This document shows, piece by piece, positions 57,434 to 64,000 of a stretch of DNA of 64,000 bases. The notes beneath the pieces were generated by a model. The model saw only the letters and a list, made by a program, of their open reading frames with translations, made no database searches and had not been told where the DNA came from. Origin of the DNA: an uncultured Bacteroidales bacterium (GTDB taxonomy: Bacteria; Bacteroidota; Bacteroidia; Bacteroidales; Paludibacteraceae); NCBI GenBank assembly GCA_900316995.1, contig ONEZ01000001.1, forward strand, positions 1 through 64,000. Direction: 5' to 3'. The stretch's first letter is position 1; every line of letters begins with the position of its first letter. The translations under genes were made by a program, and so were the position numbers.

Positions 57434-57452
57434 TCAATTATAAAGATAAAAT

Positions 57453-58304
57453 ATGCTTAGAATTGCAGTACAAGCCAAAGGAAGGCTACATGAGGAGACA
57501 ATGAAGATGTTTGAAGAGTCAAGCATCAAGATTGAAACAAGCAAGCGTCTGCTACTGATGCAGTCGCCTAATTTCCCAGTTGAGGTTCTATTCCTCCGCG
57601 ATGATGACATACCACAAGCTGTTGCCACTGGCATTGCAGATGTGGGCGTGGTGGGCGAGAATGAGTTTGTAGAGCGTGGCGAGGACGCTGAAATTGTACA
57701 ACGTCTTAACTTTTCAAAATGCCGCTTATCACTTGCCATACCTAAAGCAGAGGAGTATAACGGACTGGATTGGTTCAATGGCAAGAAAATAGCCACTTCC
57801 TACCCCGCCATCTTACAGAGGTTCCTTGATGAGAAAGGCATAAAGGCTGACATCCACGTAATTACAGGTTCTGTGGAGATAGCACCGGGCATAGGTCTGG
57901 CAGACTGTATTTTTGACATAGTAAGCTCAGGCAGCACACTTGTAAGCAACAACCTTAAAGAGGTGGAGGTTGTACTAAAATCTGAAGCTCTTATGATTGG
58001 CAACAAAAAGCTCAGCGATGAGAAACGCGCCATTCTTAAGGAGCTTTTATTCCGTTTCAACTCATACAAGAATGCAGAGAACAAAAAGTACATAATACTC
58101 AACATTCCTAATGACAAGATAGATGCTGTGTGCAAACTGCTTCCTGGCATGAAAGCCCCAAGCATCATACCACTTGCCACCCCAGGATGGTCCGCCATGC
58201 ACTCTGTGATAGAGGAGAAGACTTTCTGGGAGATAATAAGCCAGCTTAAAGCGCTTGGTGCTGAAGGTATATTAATTGTTCCAATTGAAAAAATGATTCT
58301 GTAA
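57453..58304 (+). CDS. hisG: ATP phosphoribosyltransferase, long form
   Basis: 283 residues, the long form with its own regulatory domain. The catalytic part shows LRIAVQAKGRLHEETMKMFE, GIADVGVVGENEF and ADCIFDIVSSGSTLVSNNL. The C-terminal domain (about 205-283, ending AEGILIVPIEKMI) binds histidine for feedback control. It makes the first step of histidine synthesis. Stop and hisD start share one base (TAATG). Confidence 0.96.
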   Translation: MLRIAVQAKGRLHEETMKMFEESSIKIETSKRLLLMQSPNFPVEVLFLRDDDIPQAVATGIADVGVVGENEFVERGEDAEIVQRLNFSKCRLSLAIPKAEEYNGLDWFNGKKIATSYPAILQRFLDEKGIKADIHVITGSVEIAPGIGLADCIFDIVSSGSTLVSNNLKEVEVVLKSEALMIGNKKLSDEKRAILKELLFRFNSYKNAENKKYIILNIPNDKIDAVCKLLPGMKAPSIIPLATPGWSAMHSVIEEKTFWEIISQLKALGAEGILIVPIEKMIL

Positions 58305-59581
58305 TGGATATAATAAACAATCCGAGTAGGAGCGAATGGGCTCAGCTGCTTGCACGCCCAGTTGCAGACAACACGCAGATAATAAGCACTGTACAAAGCG
58401 TGCTTGATGATGTACGTATGCGTGGCGACGAGGCTGTACGTGAATATGAACTACGTTTTGACAAGGCATCCCTTACGAACCTGCAGGTTTCTGACCGTGA
58501 GATAGCAGAGGCGGAGGTTCTTATAAGTGAGGAACTCAAGGCTGCCATTGCTACAGCAATAGGGAACATAACCAAGTTCCATGAGGCGCAACTGCACTAC
58601 CCTCCTATTATTGAAACCACAAAAGGAGTAAAGTGCTGGCAAAAAGTAGTGGCAATAGATAAGGTAGGTCTTTACATACCTGGAGGTACAGCTCCCCTAT
58701 TCTCCACCGTTCTTATGCTTGCCGTACCTGCTAAAATAGCAGGCTGCAAAGAGATAGTGCTCTGCACTCCGCCAAACGCAGAGGGCAAGGTGAATCCAGC
58801 CATACTATATGCGGCCAGCAAGGCAGGAGCAAACAAAATATATAAAATAGGTGGAGTTCAGGCGATAGCAGCCATGGCGTACGGCACAGAGAGTGTGCCT
58901 AAGGTGTATAAGATATTCGGGCCTGGCAACCCTTACGTAACCACAGCCAAGCAGATTGTAAGTGTAAAAGACGTGGCCATAGACATGCCTGCGGGACCGT
59001 CAGAAGTGGCAATTATAGCAGACAGCACACAAAAGCCGGAAATTATTGCGGCCGACATGCTTTCACAGGCTGAACACGGAACCACAAGCCAGTCTATAGT
59101 ATTTACCACCGATGCGGAACTTGCAACGCACATCAAGGATGAAGCGTTGCGCCAGTGTGAGGCATCGCCCCGTAAGGAGTTCATATCAAAATCACTTGAG
59201 AACAGCCGCATCTTTGTGCTTGACAATATGGAAGACGTTATTGACATGAGTAACGAGTATGCACCTGAGCACCTTATTATATCATGCAAAGATTATGCGG
59301 CGGTTGGGGCTCAGATTACCAACGCCGGCTCTGTATTCTTAGGGCACTTTACACCAGAGAGCGCAGGTGACTATGCGTCAGGAACCAACCACACTCTTCC
59401 AACAAGCGGATATGCAAAAGCGTACAGTGGAGTGAACATGGATAGTTTTGTAAAAAAGATAACATTTCAGGAGATAACATCGGAGGGGCTTGGTAATATA
59501 AGCCGGACTATAGAAGTTATGGCTGAAAACGAGTCTCTTTTTGCTCACAAATACGCTGTAACGGTGCGCAAAGTCCATTAA
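58304..59581 (+). CDS. hisD: Histidinol dehydrogenase
   Basis: 425 residues, full length. Conserved parts are VGLYIPGGTAPLFSTVLMLAVPAKIAG, FGPGNPYVTTAK, PAGPSEVAIIAD, AEHGTTSQS and EHLIISCKDY. The end carries LPTSGYAKAYSGV. It oxidises histidinol to histidine with NAD in two steps. It directly follows hisG; hisC and hisB, which often come next in Bacteroidales, are not here. Confidence 0.97.
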   Translation: MDIINNPSRSEWAQLLARPVADNTQIISTVQSVLDDVRMRGDEAVREYELRFDKASLTNLQVSDREIAEAEVLISEELKAAIATAIGNITKFHEAQLHYPPIIETTKGVKCWQKVVAIDKVGLYIPGGTAPLFSTVLMLAVPAKIAGCKEIVLCTPPNAEGKVNPAILYAASKAGANKIYKIGGVQAIAAMAYGTESVPKVYKIFGPGNPYVTTAKQIVSVKDVAIDMPAGPSEVAIIADSTQKPEIIAADMLSQAEHGTTSQSIVFTTDAELATHIKDEALRQCEASPRKEFISKSLENSRIFVLDNMEDVIDMSNEYAPEHLIISCKDYAAVGAQITNAGSVFLGHFTPESAGDYASGTNHTLPTSGYAKAYSGVNMDSFVKKITFQEITSEGLGNISRTIEVMAENESLFAHKYAVTVRKVH

Positions 59582-59626
59582 AACGTTAAAAATACGTGCT
59601 AAAACGCATTTTTTCAAGCAAAAATA

Positions 59627-59657
59627 GTTGCATTATGGAAAAAGTTATTTAAATTTG
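59627..59657 (+). promoter_or_regulatory. Promoter of the H1-like gene
   Basis: GTTG (59627-59630), 19 nt, TAAATTTG (59650-59657), 58 nt before the ATG. Confidence 0.6.
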
Positions 59658-59715
59658 TAATCGTTAAAAGAAAACGACAACTCAAATTTATTAACTTAAT
59701 CAATTAATTTACACT

Positions 59716-59889
59716 ATGGAAAAACTATTTGCTTCTATTGATGAGAAAATGAAATTCTTTGCAGAGAACGCTGCTGCTCAAGTAAAGAACGGTAACAAGG
59801 CTGCTGGTATGCGTGCTCGTAAGGCTTCTCTTGAACTTGAGAAACTTCTTAAAGAGTTCCGCAAACTATCTGTTGAGGCTGCAAAGTAA
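59716..59889 (+). CDS. Histone H1-like (Hc1) small protein
   Basis: 57 residues, rich in Ala, Lys and Glu: MEKLFASIDEKMKFFAEN, then KNGNKAAGMRARKASLELEK and LLKEFRKLSVEAAK. The KNGNKAAGMRARKASL core is the Bacteroidota H1-like pattern. It is one predicted long helix with a basic face that may bind DNA and help compact the nucleoid. It has a promoter and a terminator of its own, which suggests strong independent expression. Confidence 0.85.
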   Translation: MEKLFASIDEKMKFFAENAAAQVKNGNKAAGMRARKASLELEKLLKEFRKLSVEAAK

Positions 59890-59908
59890 TTTAGCCCATA
59901 TAGGACAC

Positions 59909-59939
59909 AAAAACCCGAACCTTGATGGTTCGGGTTTTT
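59909..59939 (+). terminator. Terminator of the H1-like gene
   Basis: AAAACCCGAACC, loop TTGAT, GGTTCGGGTTTTT, a perfect GC-rich stem with a T run. Confidence 0.92.
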
Positions 59940-59996
59940 GCGTTTAAAAAAGGGGCCTGTTTTAAACGTCTCCGCTTCAACAAAAACTAACCAAAC

Positions 59997-61145
59997 ATGG
60001 AAAGATCATTTACTATTCCTGAAATCATTACAGAAAAGAATCTACCTGAAATTACAGAGCTTTTCAAGGATGCCATTGCAGAAGGTGAAACTACTAAGAG
60101 TCCGAATGTGTGTATTCGATACTCTACAGGTGACAGCCAGTTTTACAAGGCACAATTAGGGGAATTCTTCTTCTACAATGGTAAAATGTATGTGTTTGAC
60201 ACAAAGCCCCAATGGGCTTATCTACACGAGCCTGATGTTGTTAAAGCATACTTTGGTAAAGAACTTAAAGAAAGAGGCTTCGCACACAAGGTAGCGTACT
60301 GCGGCATAAAAACACCATTTAAAGACCGCGAAGGCAGAGCCATTTTTACTGGAGACATCTGCTATATAGGCAAACGCCTAAACTGGAAAGATTTATCAAA
60401 TTTTCATGTGGTCACATCAAACGTGTATGAAGGCTACGGATTTGCAATGGATAACTGTATGCTGCGTCTGGAGGATTTGCATCAAGCGCCCAGAAGAGTG
60501 GGAACAATCTTCTACAAACTCTCTTTTGATGAGATGAAAGACACATGGTACGCCTGTTCTGACATCAGTAACATGTATGGGACTAACCCCGATATCAATC
60601 AACATCTGATGATGGGTAAGATGACTCCCAACTTTGAGCAAGATGATTTTGTCCATTTTGTATTATCCTCATTTGGAAAGACTGACTGGAAATACACTTT
60701 CAAAAGAGAGACATCCTACCCTGTCTTTCCAAGGCCAACAAAGAGAGTTGCGCCAGACAACATACAATCACTCAAAAAAAATGAAATATTTGTATTTGGT
60801 AGCAACAAGCAAGGACATCATGCTGGAGGTGCGGCAAGATTTGCAGCTGAAAGATTTGGAGCAGAATGGGGAGTTGGAGAAGGTCTTACAGGCCAGTGCT
60901 ATGCCCTGCCCACAATGGAGGGGAAAGATTCTTTCAGACAAGCAGTCAAAACATTCTTTGACTTTGCAGACCAGCACCCGGAATTAAAATTCCTTGTCAC
61001 TGCGGTTGGCTGCGGCATTGCCGGATACACTGTGGAGCAAGTCTCCGTCTGGTTTTCCAGAGCGATAGTCTCCCCTAACGTCTACCTTCCAGCCTCATTC
61101 TGGAAAGCAATCAAAGACCGCCATCCGCACAATTACGGGCTGTAA
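59997..61145 (+). CDS. Two-domain protein, YopX-like part and A1S_2505/macro-like end
   Basis: 382 residues, no signal peptide. A segment at about 100-165 (YCGIKTPFKDREGRAIFTGDICYIG) resembles the YopX domain common in phage proteins. The C-terminal domain at about 258-378 has NEIFVFGSNKQGHHAGGAARFAAERFGA and FLVTAVGCGIAGYTVEQVSVWF, a pattern known from A1S_2505-like proteins that I take to be related to macro domains that bind ADP-ribose. Function is unknown; a role in nucleotide or ADP-ribose handling is inference. First gene of the accessory segment. Confidence 0.72.
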   Translation: MERSFTIPEIITEKNLPEITELFKDAIAEGETTKSPNVCIRYSTGDSQFYKAQLGEFFFYNGKMYVFDTKPQWAYLHEPDVVKAYFGKELKERGFAHKVAYCGIKTPFKDREGRAIFTGDICYIGKRLNWKDLSNFHVVTSNVYEGYGFAMDNCMLRLEDLHQAPRRVGTIFYKLSFDEMKDTWYACSDISNMYGTNPDINQHLMMGKMTPNFEQDDFVHFVLSSFGKTDWKYTFKRETSYPVFPRPTKRVAPDNIQSLKKNEIFVFGSNKQGHHAGGAARFAAERFGAEWGVGEGLTGQCYALPTMEGKDSFRQAVKTFFDFADQHPELKFLVTAVGCGIAGYTVEQVSVWFSRAIVSPNVYLPASFWKAIKDRHPHNYGL

Positions 61146-61204
61146 GAGCAAAAGCAACAACGAGTTAAAAATCAATATTTATTCACCACCAAAAAATCAC
61201 AAAA

Positions 61205-62059
61205 ATGACAAAAGAAGAATTAAAAGCACGTAATCCATGGGCAAAATTCCTGGATAAGATTAAGGACAACTTGGAACTGTATGCTGAAGGAGGCAAACAA
61301 TGCTACGAAGAAGATTTGAATTCGCTTGAGGAATTTAACAATCTGTTAGACAAAAAAAGTGATGAATCAAAAAAAGGTAAATATCAACTTGAATTACCGC
61401 CTTGTCCTTGGGATGGGAATCCACTTGAAGCAAATGTGATATTCCTTACACTTAACCCTGGATATGTGGAGAAATTTAACAAGGGCTTTTCAAGATTAGT
61501 TTCATGCAATGATGACTTGAATGCCAGAATCCTTGACTTTAGAAAAAAAACATTAAGACTAGAAGCAGATCTTAGGCCAGAATATGATTGCAAGCAAGAG
61601 CCAATGACAACTTTTGACGCAGTAGAGATTATGGATGATATGTACTGGACAAATAAATTTAAAAGTTTATACAAGGCCCTTGAAATAGATCAAAATGAAG
61701 AGGGGAAGATGGATTTCAGAAAAAAAGTTAGTATACTACAATATATAGCTTATACATCTGAGAAATTCAAAGGACCTGAAAAAGAGACATTTAAATCTCA
61801 AGGATTCACAAAAGAATTAATAAAGTTTCGTCTTGAAAATGCGACAAGTGAAAATCTACCATTATTTGTTATAATGCGTTCAAGAGACAGATGGATAAAA
61901 CTATTAGGTGAGTTAATTACAGACTATCCATCGCACTTCATCTTTAGGAAGCAAGTGACAATCAAGGGAAATCTTCAAGATCCAAGAGGACAATTCATTA
62001 CTGAAAATTCATTTAGCAAAGATGATGATTGGGCAAGAATCATTAATGCCCTAAAATGA
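61205..62059 (+). CDS. Unrecognised protein with uracil-glycosylase-like motif
   Basis: 284 residues. Lys/Glu-rich N-terminal helix region, then PCPWDGNPLEANVIFLTLNPGY at about 60-81. The xxFLxLNPG pattern resembles motif 1 of the uracil-DNA glycosylase superfamily (GQNPG-type), but other motifs are not clear. The gene looks more AT-rich than its neighbours and uses AAA/AGA codons heavily, a sign of possible transfer. It overlaps the HD gene by ATGA, so the two are probably produced together. No function can be named. Confidence 0.7.
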   Translation: MTKEELKARNPWAKFLDKIKDNLELYAEGGKQCYEEDLNSLEEFNNLLDKKSDESKKGKYQLELPPCPWDGNPLEANVIFLTLNPGYVEKFNKGFSRLVSCNDDLNARILDFRKKTLRLEADLRPEYDCKQEPMTTFDAVEIMDDMYWTNKFKSLYKALEIDQNEEGKMDFRKKVSILQYIAYTSEKFKGPEKETFKSQGFTKELIKFRLENATSENLPLFVIMRSRDRWIKLLGELITDYPSHFIFRKQVTIKGNLQDPRGQFITENSFSKDDDWARIINALK

Positions 62060-62658
62060 TAAAACAAACCGAGCATCATCACACAATGATTTTCACACAA
62101 AACAAATCAATGAATCAAAATGATACGTCAAATAGAATAATCAATATTCTTTCTGCCACAAGCAGAAAGAATATTGAAAATGTTATTAACTGGATGAAAT
62201 CTCACGGATTCTTTGAGGCTCCTGCCTCTGTGATTCATCATAACAATTTCCGTGGTGGTCTGGCGAAGCACTCTTTGGAAGTCTATGAACAGGCAAATGT
62301 ATTTAATGAGACCTCACGTTTGCCTCAAGAGAGTGTTACCATCTGCGCCTTACTTCACGATATATGCAAATCAGACCAATTTTACATAACACCAGATAAC
62401 AAGCCAGCGTGCAGGCACAACAAACTACATCTAGGACATGGCAGCTATTCTGTTTCAATATTAAAAAACGAATGTCAGCTACTACTTAGCCATGAAGAAG
62501 AAATGGCTATATGGTGGCACATGGGAAAGCATGAAGCTTCCAAAGACAATTTTGAAAAGGAATACCAAGAATCAAAATCCATCGAACTCTGCAAACTTAT
62601 TCAGTTAGCAGATTTAACTGCGGCCAAGATAACCGTCTCAAATAAAGCGCAATCTTAA
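62056..62658 (+). CDS. HD domain protein, likely phosphohydrolase
   Basis: 200 residues from the ATG at 62056, which overlaps the previous stop; a later ATG at 62110 is possible. The HD site is seen in FRGGLAKHSLEVY, ALLHDICKSD (about His101-Asp102), HLGHGSYSVS and WWHMGKHE, with a last Asp in LIQLADLTAA. This layout fits metal-dependent phosphohydrolases or 3'-5' nucleases of the YhaM kind. Substrate unknown. Coupling with the AT-rich upstream gene suggests a functional pair. Confidence 0.8.
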   Translation: MIKQTEHHHTMIFTQNKSMNQNDTSNRIINILSATSRKNIENVINWMKSHGFFEAPASVIHHNNFRGGLAKHSLEVYEQANVFNETSRLPQESVTICALLHDICKSDQFYITPDNKPACRHNKLHLGHGSYSVSILKNECQLLLSHEEEMAIWWHMGKHEASKDNFEKEYQESKSIELCKLIQLADLTAAKITVSNKAQS

Positions 62659-62683
62659 TAGCATTCAGATAAAAATATTGTGC

Positions 62684-62691
62684 TATTTTTG
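62684..62691 (+). promoter_or_regulatory. Probable -7 box of the AlkZ-related gene
   Basis: TATTTTTG 19 nt before the ATG at 62711. Confidence 0.5.
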
Positions 62692-62710
62692 CAATTGAAA
62701 ATTTATTCAC

Positions 62711-63379
62711 ATGCCCTTTGAAGAGATACATAATATAGGTCAGCTGATGGAGCTGATAGACCGTGTGGGGTTCCTGCCACTGCTCAATAGCGGAATATCC
62801 GGGTTTTCCGCAGAGGATATGGTAGATGAGGAGTGCCGCTATGTCACATTCCCTGATGGCGGCTGGGAGTGGCCTCTATGGGAGTGGAAGGGCTCTGTTA
62901 TTACAGACGGCGGCTACATATATGGAAAGTTCTTTGCTGGCAAGGCAGGGTTCATTAGCCGCAAGTGGTGGCCAGATTTCTGCAACTATCGCCGTAGCGT
63001 TCATCCCATGCCAGACGAGAATAGCATAGAGGATGCTATTTTGCAGACCCTTACTCTGAACGGAAGCATGATAACCAGAGAACTGCGTACTGCCTGCGGT
63101 TTTACAGGCTCCGGAATGAGGAGCAAATTTGACAGTTATGTGACTCATCTACAAATGGCGTGTCGCATTGTAACTGAGAACTTTGTATATCCGCATGACA
63201 AGCACGGGAAGAGATATGGCTGGGGCTGGTCACTGCTCACTACTCCGGAGCAGCTTTACGGCAGCGAATTCTGCAAATGCCCCCGCTCTCCAGAAGAATC
63301 TTTTGAACTTATCAAGCATCAGCTTAAATCTGTCTGCACGGATGCTACAGACAAACAGATTCTAAAGATGCTGAGATAG
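62711..63379 (+). CDS. AlkZ-related protein
   Basis: 222 residues. The sequence (LLNSGISGFSAEDMV, FPDGGWEWPLWEWKG, GYIYGKFFAGKAGFIS) is typical of proteins called AlkZ-related, distant relatives of the YcaQ/AlkZ winged-helix DNA glycosylases. It is about half as long as AlkZ (about 400), so only part of that fold is present. A helix-turn-helix-like stretch is at about 115-150 (MITRELRTACGFTGSGMRSK). DNA-repair activity is not shown. It has its own promoter box. Confidence 0.72.
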   Translation: MPFEEIHNIGQLMELIDRVGFLPLLNSGISGFSAEDMVDEECRYVTFPDGGWEWPLWEWKGSVITDGGYIYGKFFAGKAGFISRKWWPDFCNYRRSVHPMPDENSIEDAILQTLTLNGSMITRELRTACGFTGSGMRSKFDSYVTHLQMACRIVTENFVYPHDKHGKRYGWGWSLLTTPEQLYGSEFCKCPRSPEESFELIKHQLKSVCTDATDKQILKMLR

Positions 63380-63400
63380 AAAAATTACCTGTCTTTGCAC

Positions 63401-64000
63401 TCAGTGGCGGGCCGCCGTAAAAGGTGCCGCCAAAAGATAGTGGGCGCTACGCCCGCTTCCTTCTCCCTTTATAAGAATTCCCTTGCTTACAAGGTCTTGA
63501 ATGTCACGCAGGGCGGTGGCATCGGAGGTTTTTGTTATCTTGGCGTACTTGCTTGTGTTTAATTTGCCTTCAAACCCATCCCACAAGCGGTTAATTATTT
63601 TTATCTGTCTCTCGTTGAGTGGCAAGTTCTTCATCTCCTGCCAAAATAAAGATTTCTTTATAGTCCTCTGAGTTTTTTCAATGGCGGTGTCAATTGCGAC
63701 CTCCATAGTTTGCAAGAACCACAATATCCATTGGGTTATATCAAGACCATGTTTGCCTGTGTACTCTAATATGTCATAGTAACTCTTTTTATTGCGTAAT
63801 ATAGCTGCTGACATACTATAAAAACGTAGTGGCATTCTATCTGCACGAGATAATTGCATATCCGTAATGGTTCTCGTAATTCTGCCGTTCCCGTCATCAA
63901 ACGGATGGATGTTTATGAACCAAAGGTGAGCTGTAGCAGCTTTCAGCACAGAATCCACTGATGTATTCTGATTAAACCACTGGATGAATTCTTTCATTTG
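63401..64000 (-). CDS. Fic family protein, N-terminus cut by window edge
   Basis: About 200 C-terminal residues are visible; the frame is still open at the right edge (codon CAA before an internal ATG at 63997). The Fic motif HPFDDGNGRITRT contains the catalytic His and the Arg/Asn that bind phosphates. The C-terminal winged-helix part (SDATALRDIQDLVSKGILIKGEGSGRSAHYLL) is typical of DUF4172/Fic proteins of about 370 residues. Members transfer AMP or similar groups to proteins; the target is unknown. The visible part ends with a stop at 63401. Confidence 0.87.
   Translation of the reverse strand, partial: QMKEFIQWFNQNTSVDSVLKAATAHLWFINIHPFDDGNGRITRTITDMQLSRADRMPLRFYSMSAAILRNKKSYYDILEYTGKHGLDITQWILWFLQTMEVAIDTAIEKTQRTIKKSLFWQEMKNLPLNERQIKIINRLWDGFEGKLNTSKYAKITKTSDATALRDIQDLVSKGILIKGEGSGRSAHYLLAAPFTAARH

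Noticed and set aside
57390..57437. TTG start for the double ABC ATPase
   Set aside because: The extension covers the promoter boxes; the ATG at 57389 fits the family start.

Overview
The window is a 64 kb piece of a Bacteroidota chromosome, most likely order Bacteroidales. Supporting evidence: the Bacteroidota promoter pattern (TTTG, 19-20 nt, TAnnTTTG) before many genes; a type IX secretion (T9SS) porU-porV pair followed by ispF, the gene order I recall from Porphyromonas gingivalis; serine palmitoyltransferase; methylmalonyl-CoA mutase in two subunits; a histone H1-like small protein; and FISUMP, DUF6175-like and MG2 proteins. Family and genus cannot be fixed from sequence reading alone. 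No rRNA, tRNA, insertion sequence or CRISPR array was recognised, and no gene-free stretch exceeds about 300 bases.

Region 1 (1-8787, minus strand) is the most unusual part. Four genes for large exported proteins are joined by three successive ATGA start/stop overlaps: a von Willebrand factor A protein, a protein with two FISUMP-type domains, a protein with a T9SS C-terminal sorting signal, and a lipoprotein with an SpvB/Tc-toxin-like domain that runs off the left edge. A 19-bp palindrome and a terminator-like hairpin lie upstream. Region 2 (8987-15719, minus) holds a nucleoside-hydrolase-like lipoprotein and a six-gene set of small exported proteins, including two paralogues on either side of an outer-membrane barrel protein, behind a perfect promoter.

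Region 3 (15786-24195) has mutA-mutB, a TtcA-like tRNA thiolase tail to tail with a DUF59 Fe-S protein, and an AddA-like helicase-nuclease. Region 4 (24239-48740) is mainly plus-strand housekeeping: FAH hydrolase, porU, porV, ispF, pheT, yebC, ruvC, (nadK on minus), pdxJ, exbB-exbD-tonB, purM, prfA, pyrF, an HD hydrolase, a beta-helix protein, then lpxD-lpxC-lpxA-glnS. LpxC here is not fused to FabZ. Many intergenic gaps carry tracts of 7-8 bp repeats (AACCGATT / AATCGGTG and CAACTGT / CAACTAT types), and one reaches into the ruvC reading frame.

Region 5 (48754-59939) has spt (sphingolipid synthesis), rimM, a 1791-residue alpha-2-macroglobulin-like protein without a thioester, a double ABC ATPase, and hisG-hisD divergent from it over overlapping promoters, then the histone H1-like gene. 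Region 6 (59997-64000) looks like accessory DNA: a two-domain protein with a macro-like/A1S_2505-type C-terminus, an unrecognised AT-rich gene overlapping an HD-domain gene, an AlkZ-related protein, and a Fic protein cut by the right edge.

The genes serve envelope building and secretion (T9SS, Lpx, Spt, TonB), nucleotide and amino-acid synthesis (PurM, PyrF, HisG/HisD), translation (PheT, GlnS, PrfA, RimM, TtcA) and repair/recombination (RuvC, AddA-like, AlkZ-related). PorU and PorV would be the machinery that exports and anchors the sorting-signal protein of region 1.
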